Shown one piece after another: positions 9,454 through 18,257 of a stretch of 64,000 nt of DNA. Under the pieces are notes generated by a model, which made no database searches, was not told where the DNA came from, and worked only from the letters and a program-made list of their open reading frames with translations. The first letter of the stretch is position 1. Each line of letters starts with the position of its first letter. Source of the DNA: Arenibacter troitsensis (GTDB taxonomy: Bacteria; Bacteroidota; Bacteroidia; Flavobacteriales; Flavobacteriaceae); assembly GCF_900177645.1 (NCBI RefSeq), contig NZ_FXAO01000001.1, forward strand, positions 1,018,712-1,082,711. Reading direction: 5' to 3'. The position numbers and the translations under genes are program-made.

Positions 9454-10623
9454 ATGTCTAAATATCAATTGTTGATCGATAAATTTATTGACCGCTCCAT
9501 ATCACCAGAGGAACGGGAAATTTTGGAGAAGTGGATTCTGGAAAGTGACATTAATATGTCCTATTTTAAAAATCAAATTAAAGCATCGAGGCGAAATATG
9601 TCGCTGGACTTCGATACTGACCTGGCGTATCATAGGTTTTTGGAAAACCTCAATTCAAAACAGAAGATCTCCAGTCCTTTGCGGCCAATATGGAAGTATG
9701 CTGCAGTGCTGGCTTTTGTAATTGGCATTGGTTTCTTGGCCAAACGGCAATTGCTCCCCAATACTTCCCAAACCTCAATAAAAGTTGTTAAAAATGGAAC
9801 AAAAACTTCCTTAGGGAATAATATCGTATTAAAAATGTCCGATGGAACAACCAGGGTTCTGAACTCAGAAGGGGATACGACAATAACGGATGCCATAGGC
9901 AACATTGTTGCCAATAAAGAAGAAAATTCCCTAACATTTGATGAAGCTAAGGAAGTGTCGGATAGAACCCTGCGTTATAATGAGGTTTTTATTCCACATG
10001 GGCAAACTTTTAGGCTAAAGCTCTCAGATGGTACTTTGGTATGGCTCAATGCGGGTTCAAAACTTCGTTTTCCCCAAAGTTTCGTGAATTCGGACAACAA
10101 AAGGATTGTCTACTTGGAAGGAGAGGCATACTTTGATGTTGCCAAAAATAAGAAAAAGCCATTCATTGTCAATACACAAGAAGTGGATGTTAAGGTTCTG
10201 GGCACCAAGTTCAATATTTCCTCCTATGATACGGATGATGAGATTGTTACTACTTTAATAGAAGGGTCGGTAAACGTTTTTGAAACAAGAACACCGGAAA
10301 ATGGCATGAACTTGACCCCAAGTTTTCAGGCCAATTATAACAAATTTGGTAACGAATTCAAGAAGGCAAAAGTAGATACGGGCATATTTACGGCATGGAT
10401 GCAGAACCGTTTGGTAATAGACCATCTAAAGTTTTCTGAAATATTGGTCAAACTCGAAAGAAAATATTCCGTGAAATTCGTGAACAATTCGGAAAGTTTG
10501 GACAATGAAATCTATAATGGGGAATTTTTGGACGAGGATATCGAATCTGTTCTTAAAACGATTTCCCTAAGTACACCATTCTCTTATGAAGTAAACCAAA
10601 ATATAATCACTATAACAAAATAA
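9454..10623 (+). CDS. FecR-type anti-sigma factor
   Basis: A 389-residue inner-membrane anti-sigma regulator. The N-terminal cytoplasmic part (residues 1-80) would bind the sigma factor, one membrane segment lies at about 81-98 (YAAVLAFVIGIGFLAK), and the periplasmic FecR domain includes VFIPHGQTFRLKLSDGT, WLNAGSKLRFP and YLEGEAYFDV. A C-terminal DUF4974 domain (LKFSEILVKLERKY) contacts the STN domain of the transducer. Length is typical. It is followed 82 bases later by the STN-bearing susC, so the two form a signalling pair. The divergent ECF sigma gene is the presumed partner. Confidence 0.94.
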   Translation: MSKYQLLIDKFIDRSISPEEREILEKWILESDINMSYFKNQIKASRRNMSLDFDTDLAYHRFLENLNSKQKISSPLRPIWKYAAVLAFVIGIGFLAKRQLLPNTSQTSIKVVKNGTKTSLGNNIVLKMSDGTTRVLNSEGDTTITDAIGNIVANKEENSLTFDEAKEVSDRTLRYNEVFIPHGQTFRLKLSDGTLVWLNAGSKLRFPQSFVNSDNKRIVYLEGEAYFDVAKNKKKPFIVNTQEVDVKVLGTKFNISSYDTDDEIVTTLIEGSVNVFETRTPENGMNLTPSFQANYNKFGNEFKKAKVDTGIFTAWMQNRLVIDHLKFSEILVKLERKYSVKFVNNSESLDNEIYNGEFLDEDIESVLKTISLSTPFSYEVNQNIITITK

Positions 10624-10705
10624 AAAAAAGAAAGGGAAGTGTTCCAGCACTCCCCTTATCTAGTAGACCATTAATATAAATTAACAATCAAATGCATTCA
10701 AAATT

Positions 10706-13700
10706 ATGAAAAAAAGTGATGTGGATAACGCTTTTGAAAAAAGGCGTTGCAAAAAATTAAATTTTAAAATGAAGTTTTGCTTTCTTGTTGCTTCCATTAT
10801 GCTATTTCAGTTGTCGGCAAATTCGGTTATGTCGCAGAAAAAAATGGAATTTAACTATAGCGATGTTCCTTTAAAACGTATCCTGAATGAAATTAAGACC
10901 CAGACGGGCTATCGGTTCTTTTATAATGTTAAGGAAATAGACGATACCCAAAAAACTTCATTGAACGTAGAGAAGGAAACAATTAGGGAAGTTTTAAATA
11001 AACTATCCGTTAAGACAAATTTTGATTTTAGAATAAATGGGAATCAGATTGTTCTGACACAAAAGGTAAACACTGCACATACTTCTCAGGAAACAGAAAT
11101 AAGAGGTACGGTTAAGGATAGGGACGGCCAGCCCTTGCCAGGGGCAAGCGTTGTTGTAAAAGGAACCGATAACGGAACCCAATCCGATTTTGATGGAAAT
11201 TTTATAATAGAGGTTGCCAATTCAAATGCCATACTGGTGGTCTCCTATATAGGTTTTGCTAGCAAGGAAATCTCTTTAAACGGACAATCTAACCTAAGTG
11301 TTACCTTAGAGGAAAGTGCCGCTGGGCTTGACGAAGTGGTGGTTGTAGGTTATGGAACTGTAAAAAAAAGAGATTTGACAGGGGCTGTTGTTTCTGTAGA
11401 TTTTGAAGATGCAAACATAGCACCCAATACAAATGTGTTGCAAGCGGTACAGGGAAAAGTACCTGGGATTAATATTGGAGCTGTAAGTGCTGCTGGGGAA
11501 GAACCCAGTTTGTCCATTAGAGGTCAAAATTCACTTTCAGGTAGCAATAGTCCATTAATTGTGGTAGATGGTATTATTTATTCAGGCTCACTGTTGGATT
11601 TTAGTGCTACGGATATTAAGAATATTGATTTTCTTAAGGATGCTAGTGCTGCTGCCGTTTATGGCTCTCGGGCTGCCAATGGAGTAGTCCTGATTAGCAC
11701 GAAAAGCGGTACCGGTGAGGTAGGTAAGCCTAGCATCACTTTAAATACATATGGTGGAATTCAGAAAGCTGGGAACCTTCTTGATTTAATGGACGGTGAT
11801 CAATATGTGCAAAAAATATTGGATTTTAGAGAGGCCACTGGACAAGTAGCCGATCCCAACTCAATAGCCGATTATATGCAGCCCAATGAAGTAGACAATT
11901 ATCTAAATGGGCGTGAGCTTGATTGGTATGATTTACTTTTAAGAACGGCAACTATTCAAAACTACGAACTTGGTATTTCGGGTAGAACTGAGCGCACAAA
12001 ATATTATTTATCGGGAACTTTTACTGATCAAGAGGGCATCATACAAGGAGATGATTTTAATAGAACGACCCTTAGGGCCAATTTTTCTACAGATGTTACG
12101 GATTGGCTAACTATAGGACTCAACTCTTCTTATTCCAATAGGGATTATTCCGGCGATGCAGTTGATTTTGGTAATAGTGTACTGTCTAGTCCTTATGGTA
12201 CCATTTATCAGGTTGATAATCCGGGTCTATATGAAAATTTTCCCCAAACGGATCAATTAATCGCCAACCCTTTCCTGCCTTTGCTTAATGATAACTTGGA
12301 TACTCAGGATAATTTATTTGCCATATTAAATGTAGATATTAAACTTCCTATAAAGGGGTTGAGCTTTAAACATAGCTATTCTAAAAATCTAACGTGGATG
12401 AGACAAGCGAGTTTTGATAGGGATAGAAGGGCTCAAGAAGTAAATGGCGTTGCCACCAAGTCCAATGAATTTAGGGACAGTTGGCTTATGAATAATATTC
12501 TAAGTTATTCAAACGATATCAATAATATTCATCAGGTCGGAGCCACATTGGTATACACCCGCGATAGTCAGATGTTTGAAATATCCAACATTAGCTCTAC
12601 TAATTTTGGATCTAAAATACTCGGGTACCATGCAGTGGAGTTGGGAGGCTCCCAAACGGTGGATTCCGGGTTTAGTGAGCAGTCAAGTGAAGGGGCAATG
12701 GCTCGTATTAATTATGGGTATGATAACAAGTATCTCCTTACAGGAACTTTTAGAAGGGATGGGTTTTCTGGTTTTGCAGCAAACCACAAATACGCAAATT
12801 TCTTTTCATCATCATTGGCTTGGGTACTTTCCCAAGAAAAATTTATGGACTCCGCTGATTGGATATCATTTCTTAAACTAAGGTTGTCCTATGGTCAAAA
12901 TGGTAATCAAGGGTTGGGTGCGTATAGCAGCCTCGCTCGTGTTGGTACCACTCAATATATCTTTGGAGATGGGGCCAACACAGAGAATGGCTACGAAATT
13001 ACTTCGATAGCAAATAATGATCTGAAATGGGAGTCTACAAAGTCTCTCAATTTAGGATTAAATTTTGAATTATTCGATGGTAGATTTTCAGGAGATTTGG
13101 ATTTTTATAAATCAAAAACTGTTGATTTGCTTGTTCAAAGATCTTTGCCATCATATACTGGCTATCAAACTACTTGGACCAATCTTGGTGAAGTTCAGAA
13201 CAAAGGAGTCGAAGTATTTTTGAATTCTGTGAATGTTGAATCGGGAGATTTTAAATGGGAAACAGGAATTTCATTTTCTTTGAATAGAAATGAGATAGTA
13301 TCGCTGTATGGAGAGGATGCGAATGGTGACGGCCAAGAAGATGATGATATTTCCCGAGGATGGTTTATTGGCGAATCACTAGGGGCAATTTATAATTATA
13401 AGACAGACGGTATTTATCAAGTTGGGGATCCAAATATACCAAATCGTTATCGTGAAGGTGATTTTAGGCTCTTGGATACCGACGGTGAAGAAGGTATAAC
13501 CCCAGATGATAGAGTTATATATGGTAATGAAAATCCGAATTATAGGTTTGGTGTAACCAACTCAATAAGTTATAAAAAACTTACTTTCTCCGCTTTTGTC
13601 AATTCGATTCAGGGTGGCAATAATTGGTATTTGGCCGATAATAGAATGCTTAACCCCAACACATTTTTTCCAGGTAGGGCTAATATGGTCAATATACCTT

Positions 13701-13999
13701 ATTGGACTCCAACCAACCCCACTAATGAGTACCCAAGAATTGATTATAATCCAAGAATAAGACACAGATTCGACCAAGACAGAAGTTTTGTTCGCCTACA
13801 AGATGTAACTATAGCTTATGATTTTTCTAAAAGTGACTTTATACAACAGTGGGGATTAAATAAGTTTCGCCTCTACGCAAGTGGAAAGAATTTGGCAACA
13901 TGGACGAAATGGACAGGATACGATCCAGAATTGGGGACCACCATTAGTGGTACACCAATAATTAGTTCAGTTATACTAGGATTGGAAATTGGACTGTGA
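10706..13999 (+). CDS. SusC-like TonB-dependent transducer with STN domain
   Basis: A complete 1097-residue SusC. Order: signal peptide (residues about 22-45), STN domain (FNYSDVPLKRILNEI to QIVLTQK), carboxypeptidase-regulatory-like domain (IRGTVKDRDGQPLPGA), TonB box/plug start (LDEVVVVGYGTVKKRDLTGAV), plug with DASAAAVYGSRAANGVVLI, then the 22-strand barrel ending in an LEIGL strand. The STN domain marks it as a receptor that also signals to FecR and the ECF sigma factor. The following susD overlaps or abuts its stop. It is a paralogue of the receptor ending at 1140 but the gene looks AT-richer than the first locus. Confidence 0.95.
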   Translation: MKKSDVDNAFEKRRCKKLNFKMKFCFLVASIMLFQLSANSVMSQKKMEFNYSDVPLKRILNEIKTQTGYRFFYNVKEIDDTQKTSLNVEKETIREVLNKLSVKTNFDFRINGNQIVLTQKVNTAHTSQETEIRGTVKDRDGQPLPGASVVVKGTDNGTQSDFDGNFIIEVANSNAILVVSYIGFASKEISLNGQSNLSVTLEESAAGLDEVVVVGYGTVKKRDLTGAVVSVDFEDANIAPNTNVLQAVQGKVPGINIGAVSAAGEEPSLSIRGQNSLSGSNSPLIVVDGIIYSGSLLDFSATDIKNIDFLKDASAAAVYGSRAANGVVLISTKSGTGEVGKPSITLNTYGGIQKAGNLLDLMDGDQYVQKILDFREATGQVADPNSIADYMQPNEVDNYLNGRELDWYDLLLRTATIQNYELGISGRTERTKYYLSGTFTDQEGIIQGDDFNRTTLRANFSTDVTDWLTIGLNSSYSNRDYSGDAVDFGNSVLSSPYGTIYQVDNPGLYENFPQTDQLIANPFLPLLNDNLDTQDNLFAILNVDIKLPIKGLSFKHSYSKNLTWMRQASFDRDRRAQEVNGVATKSNEFRDSWLMNNILSYSNDINNIHQVGATLVYTRDSQMFEISNISSTNFGSKILGYHAVELGGSQTVDSGFSEQSSEGAMARINYGYDNKYLLTGTFRRDGFSGFAANHKYANFFSSSLAWVLSQEKFMDSADWISFLKLRLSYGQNGNQGLGAYSSLARVGTTQYIFGDGANTENGYEITSIANNDLKWESTKSLNLGLNFELFDGRFSGDLDFYKSKTVDLLVQRSLPSYTGYQTTWTNLGEVQNKGVEVFLNSVNVESGDFKWETGISFSLNRNEIVSLYGEDANGDGQEDDDISRGWFIGESLGAIYNYKTDGIYQVGDPNIPNRYREGDFRLLDTDGEEGITPDDRVIYGNENPNYRFGVTNSISYKKLTFSAFVNSIQGGNNWYLADNRMLNPNTFFPGRANMVNIPYWTPTNPTNEYPRIDYNPRIRHRFDQDRSFVRLQDVTIAYDFSKSDFIQQWGLNKFRLYASGKNLATWTKWTGYDPELGTTISGTPIISSVILGLEIGL

Positions 14000-14031
14000 A
14001 TTACCAAAAAATAACGCTAAATATTAAGACA

Positions 14032-15681
14032 ATGATTAAAAAGGTATATATAAAAATAGTAATTGCTATACTGATAACAGGTGTGCAAATAGGTTGTAGT
14101 GATGAGTTTCTTGAGGAAGAACCAAAAGATTTTCTGACTTCGAGCAATGCTTTTCTGGAACCTATTGGAGTGGAATATGCAGTAACCAATCTTCATAAGA
14201 ATGTAAGGGATATTTATACTGCAGCCGATGGAACAAGACCTCACGTTTTGTTAGGATTAGGTGCAGATTTGGCAGGTTTTGGGGAAAATTTTGTTAGTGG
14301 GGCTAGAATGAACTACGAAGCAATAAGTTCAACAGATGGCCTTTCGGGAATTTTTTGGAGCAATATGTATAAGATAATAAAGAATGCCAATGTTATAATT
14401 ACTCGCGCTGAAAACCCGGAAATTGTTTGGGAATACGATGCTCAGAAAGACGAATTGATAGCGGAAGCCAAATTTTTTAGAGCATATGCTTATCGAATAC
14501 TGGTACAACTATTCGGTGGCGTACCTATTGTTGACTACGAAGTGGAAGCTAATGTAAATGATCTTGTTCGAGCGTCTAAAGAGGAAGTGTATGATTTTAT
14601 AATCGATGATTTATTATCTGCAATAGAAAATCTCAGAGAAACAGAACTAAAACCTGGAAGAATAACGAAAGGTGCTGCTTATCACCTTTTGGCCGAAGCT
14701 TATATTGCGGTTGAACAATGGCAGAATTCTATTGACGCAGCCTCAGCAGTCATTGATAATCCTAATTACGAATTGATGACCAATCGTTTTGGGTCAAGAT
14801 CAGATGAGCCTGGTGATGTGTATTGGGATTTATTTAGGATCGGCAATCAAAATAGGTCGAGCGGAAACAAGGAGACCATATGGGCTCTTCAGATAGAATA
14901 TGAAACACCAGGTGGAGGCATAGAAACTGGAGCAAGTGGATTTACAATGGAAAGAGCCTGGGGATCCAGGTACCATTCATTGAAAGACCCTGATGGAGTT
15001 AATGGATTTGAACTTAGTGATCAGTACGGAAGGCCCGTGGGTTGGTGTACCCTAACAGATTATGTGGCTTACGATATTTGGGATATAGATAATGATGGAA
15101 ATTATGATGTTGATATGAGAAATTCTTCAAACAACATTCACCGTTTTGAAAGGGGAGATTTTATTTATAACAATCCTAACTCAGCCTATTTTGGACAACC
15201 AGCTGAATTGGAAACAGTGGAATCACAGGAACTGCGGTACTGGTTTCCATATTTCATGAAGAATACAACCCCTTTCAACCATCCCGGAGGTGTTATCAAC
15301 ACAGGCAGAATTTGGCGAGATTGTTATGTAATGCGCTTGGCTGAAACATATTTACTGCGAGCTGAAGCATATTTGGGCTCTGGAAATAGGACTCTGGCAG
15401 CTGCCGATATTAATAAGGTAAGGGAAAGAGCTAATGCCGACCCAATCTCAGAGGGGGATGTAGATATTAATTTCATATTGGATGAACGCGCAAGGGAACT
15501 AACAATGGAAGAATTTAGAACATTGACCTTGATGAGGCTTGACCTGATGTTTGAAAGAACACGTGACCTCAACCCATGGGCAGGACCCACAATTGGCCAA
15601 CATAATAATCTATGGCCTATTCCACAACGTGAAATTGACTTAAATACGGGAGTGGAATTAACACAGAATCCCGGGTATTAA
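14032..15681 (+). CDS. SusD/RagB family glycan-binding lipoprotein
   Basis: A 549-residue surface lipoprotein partnering the upstream SusC. A GTG at 13996 extends the frame into the susC stop, but the ATG at 14032 gives a clean signal sequence with lipobox (VQIGC), so it is preferred. SusD landmarks are KNANVIITRAE, AEAKFFRAYAYRILVQLFGGVP, MRLAETYLLRAEAYLGSG and FILDERARELTMEEFR. It ends in LTQNPGY, a usual SusD terminus. The next gene begins about 230 bases later after a stem-loop. The glycan is inferred to be pectic from the downstream enzymes. Confidence 0.93.
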   Translation: MIKKVYIKIVIAILITGVQIGCSDEFLEEEPKDFLTSSNAFLEPIGVEYAVTNLHKNVRDIYTAADGTRPHVLLGLGADLAGFGENFVSGARMNYEAISSTDGLSGIFWSNMYKIIKNANVIITRAENPEIVWEYDAQKDELIAEAKFFRAYAYRILVQLFGGVPIVDYEVEANVNDLVRASKEEVYDFIIDDLLSAIENLRETELKPGRITKGAAYHLLAEAYIAVEQWQNSIDAASAVIDNPNYELMTNRFGSRSDEPGDVYWDLFRIGNQNRSSGNKETIWALQIEYETPGGGIETGASGFTMERAWGSRYHSLKDPDGVNGFELSDQYGRPVGWCTLTDYVAYDIWDIDNDGNYDVDMRNSSNNIHRFERGDFIYNNPNSAYFGQPAELETVESQELRYWFPYFMKNTTPFNHPGGVINTGRIWRDCYVMRLAETYLLRAEAYLGSGNRTLAAADINKVRERANADPISEGDVDINFILDERARELTMEEFRTLTLMRLDLMFERTRDLNPWAGPTIGQHNNLWPIPQREIDLNTGVELTQNPGY

Positions 15682-15712
15682 ATTAGTTTGAGTTATTTGG
15701 GTTAGTTTTTTA

Positions 15713-15745
15713 TAATGCCATCACAAGTGACTTGGGGTGGCATTA
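15713..15745 (+). other. Stem-loop after the second susD
   Basis: TAATGCCA at 15713-15720 pairs perfectly with TGGCATTA at 15738-15745, and the inner CAAG/CTTG can extend the stem after a small internal loop. It starts 32 bases after the susD stop and has no T-run on its 3' side. The rest of the 15682-15915 gap shows nothing clear. The position mirrors the stem-loop after the first susD, although the sequences differ. Confidence 0.5.
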
Positions 15746-15915
15746 GTATAAAAATAATGTTGATCTAAATGACCGTACCACACAATTCCTGATACTCCTT
15801 AAGATGTTCAATGGCAAACTAAGCCTGCTTAAACGAAGAAGTGGGGTAGTTCTACCTATCGAATCATTAGGATTTGAAACAATAAAATTAGAATAGTTGA
15901 AATTAAAAAAAGAAA

Positions 15916-17376
15916 ATGCGAATCAAAATAATACATAAATTAATACTATTGGGCTTATTTTTTATTACAACATTGCCCTTAATTGCTAATAATAGGGGAT
16001 TTGTAGATGCAGCCGAATTTGGTTTTTCTCCCAATGCAACGGGAGTGGAAAATGTAAAGGCCTTGCAAAAAGCAATTGACCAAACAGGAACGATCATTGT
16101 AAGTCAACCCGGAGTCTATAAAGTGGCGGGAACTACTTACATTGGCAGCAATACTGCGATTGAGTTCGGGAAAGGGGTCATACTCCAGAAAGTGAACGAA
16201 GTAGGACTATTCTCCCACGTGCTTTTGAACAAGGGTGCGCTTACTCGAACCTGGGACGAACATATATCGGTCAAAGGACTTCACATAAGTGTAAACGGTG
16301 TGGTAAAGCGGTACAATGAAGTTTTCGGACTTAGAGGACAGCTTGCTTTCTTCTATGTAAAAGATCTGAAGATCGAGGGCTTCCGATGTTATGATATTGA
16401 GGGAGTTCAGTTCAGTATCCACGTTTGTACCTTTGAGGACCTACTGATAGATGATACCATTATGGAAGGTGATAAAGACGGGATTCATCTGGGAAGAGGT
16501 AATCGTTTCAAAATATCCAACGCTACCTTTAAAACCCTGGACGATGCACTGGCGCTCAATGCTCACGATTATGCCAACTCCAATCCGGAAGTCGGTTGGA
16601 TAGAAAATGGTGTGATAGAAAATTGTAATGACCTTTCTTTAGATGGGCAACCTATAGTGGGTTACTTCTGCCGAATACTAGCCGGGGCGTGGATAGACTG
16701 GGAAGAAGGATTAGAACTGCAAAATGCTGATGCGGTCGTCTCTAATGGCAGAATCTACCGTGTAGATGCGCTGGGAGACGATGGTAAGATAATTAAAGGT
16801 ACCTGGAAAACCAAAACCCAACCTACTCATAAAGAAGGCACAGTGGTTCTGGATGGCATCAAATGGGTGATGATGCAAGATGATGTGCAGTACACCGCAG
16901 GAGTACGAAACGTGGTTTATCGTGATATTTTTCTGGAAAAACCCCGATCTTCATTTTCCATACATTTTGATAATAGCAGTTGGAGCAGATCCTATTATCC
17001 AGGAGCAACCATTCCTCAGCAAGAGCAATTATTATTTGATAATGTAAAAGTGTTACACGATGGTGAATTACCTTTTGTGAAAGTCAACACGCCCGTAGAT
17101 GTATTTACCATTACCAACTGTAGTTTAAGAAATTCCGGAATTCTCTTTCACGGGAAGAAAGGCTATGTGCCGGATTATGGAAAAACATTCGTCAATTTTT
17201 ATGGCAACACTTTGAATAAGAAAGGGGAAATGACGCTTATCGAAAATCGAGTAGAGGGAAAAGAGATCATTCTGAAAATGGATAATAACATTGAAATTTC
17301 AGAAGATTTTAAAGCAATCATCAAAAATGAAGGAGGCATCATTTCTATAAATTCTGATCTTACAGGCTTGAAGTAA
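15916..17376 (+). CDS. GH28-like right-handed beta-helix protein
   Basis: A 486-residue secreted protein with a signal peptide (ending near LIANN) and a pectin-lyase-type parallel beta-helix. The opening VDAAEFGFSPNATGVENVKALQKAI is typical of GH28 and related helices. The DKDGIHL block (Asp188) aligns with the NTDGI motif of polygalacturonases and TLDDALAL (Asp209, Asp210) with the GDDCIAI motif. The third GH28 block, GHG with the catalytic-site His, is not visible; the matching place reads GWIENGVIEN. It could be a diverged GH28 or a helix enzyme with another specificity. It is followed, with a one-base overlap, by an acetylesterase gene. Confidence 0.72.
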   Translation: MRIKIIHKLILLGLFFITTLPLIANNRGFVDAAEFGFSPNATGVENVKALQKAIDQTGTIIVSQPGVYKVAGTTYIGSNTAIEFGKGVILQKVNEVGLFSHVLLNKGALTRTWDEHISVKGLHISVNGVVKRYNEVFGLRGQLAFFYVKDLKIEGFRCYDIEGVQFSIHVCTFEDLLIDDTIMEGDKDGIHLGRGNRFKISNATFKTLDDALALNAHDYANSNPEVGWIENGVIENCNDLSLDGQPIVGYFCRILAGAWIDWEEGLELQNADAVVSNGRIYRVDALGDDGKIIKGTWKTKTQPTHKEGTVVLDGIKWVMMQDDVQYTAGVRNVVYRDIFLEKPRSSFSIHFDNSSWSRSYYPGATIPQQEQLLFDNVKVLHDGELPFVKVNTPVDVFTITNCSLRNSGILFHGKKGYVPDYGKTFVNFYGNTLNKKGEMTLIENRVEGKEIILKMDNNIEISEDFKAIIKNEGGIISINSDLTGLK

Positions 17377-18254
17377 TGGGGATAAATAAACCTGTTATTT
17401 GCGATATTGAAGCTGGGAATTGGTGTAAATCTGGCCCAATCCTCATACCATTTTATTTGTTCATCTTGATGTTGAGTTCGTGCAATGTTTCAAAGAACAC
17501 CCTCCAGGAAGAACAGGGGCCCCTGGAAAAAAATCCAGCTCAAACGGTTTGGATCTACCTAATGGCAGGTCAATCCAATATGGCGGGTCGTGGTGCTATT
17601 GAGGCTCAGGATACCATAAGCAATCCTCGAATTTGGAGTATAGACGGTCAAGACAATTGGGTTTTAGCTAAAGAACCGCTTCATTTTTATGAAAATAGCG
17701 GCCTGGACTGTGGGTTAAGCTTTGCTCAGGAAATGTTGAAGCACGTTCCTGATTCCGTTACCATAGGTTTAGTTCCCTGTGCTGTTGGCGGAAGTTCCAT
17801 TTATCAATGGCTAGAGGATTCAGAACATCGTGGGGTAAAACTGTTGAGCAATTTTAAACAGAAAGTTGAGCTTGCCAAAGCAAGAGGTGAGATTAAAGGT
17901 ATTTTATGGCATCAAGGCGAAGGCAATGCTAATGAGAAGGATATACCCGTTTACAACAAAGCAGTCAATAGCTTATTTGAGATTTTTAGAGCAGAAGTAG
18001 GTGATGCCGACCTTCCCATCGTGATGGGAGAATTGGGTCGGTTTGCACAGCCAGAAGAGAAAGCCCTCAGGTTTCAGGCAATTAATCAAATAATCAGATA
18101 CGTGGCTGAAAATGATAAAAACACGTATTGGATTTCCTCGAAAGGATTGAATCATAAAGGCGATAATTCTCATTTCAATGCTGCAGCACAGCGTATATTG
18201 GGAAAGCGATATGCAAAGGTGATGCGCAGCACAATTAAAAATAATAACAATTGA
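17376..18254 (+). CDS. SGNH-type carbohydrate acetylesterase (paralogue of 5126-5965)
   Basis: A 292-residue secreted acetylesterase. The A of its ATG is the last base of the upstream TAA stop, so translation is coupled. A hydrophobic segment ends in LSSC, giving a lipoprotein. Catalytic blocks are MAGQSNMAGRG (Ser67), PCAVGGSSIYQW, WHQGEGNA, and GDNSHFN with His266. It is closely related to the esterase in the first locus over its whole length, with WHQGES changed to WHQGEG. Its place between a GH28-like protein and a second esterase suggests deacetylation of a pectic substrate. Confidence 0.86.
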   Translation: MGINKPVICDIEAGNWCKSGPILIPFYLFILMLSSCNVSKNTLQEEQGPLEKNPAQTVWIYLMAGQSNMAGRGAIEAQDTISNPRIWSIDGQDNWVLAKEPLHFYENSGLDCGLSFAQEMLKHVPDSVTIGLVPCAVGGSSIYQWLEDSEHRGVKLLSNFKQKVELAKARGEIKGILWHQGEGNANEKDIPVYNKAVNSLFEIFRAEVGDADLPIVMGELGRFAQPEEKALRFQAINQIIRYVAENDKNTYWISSKGLNHKGDNSHFNAAAQRILGKRYAKVMRSTIKNNNN

Positions 18255-18257
18255 TTC

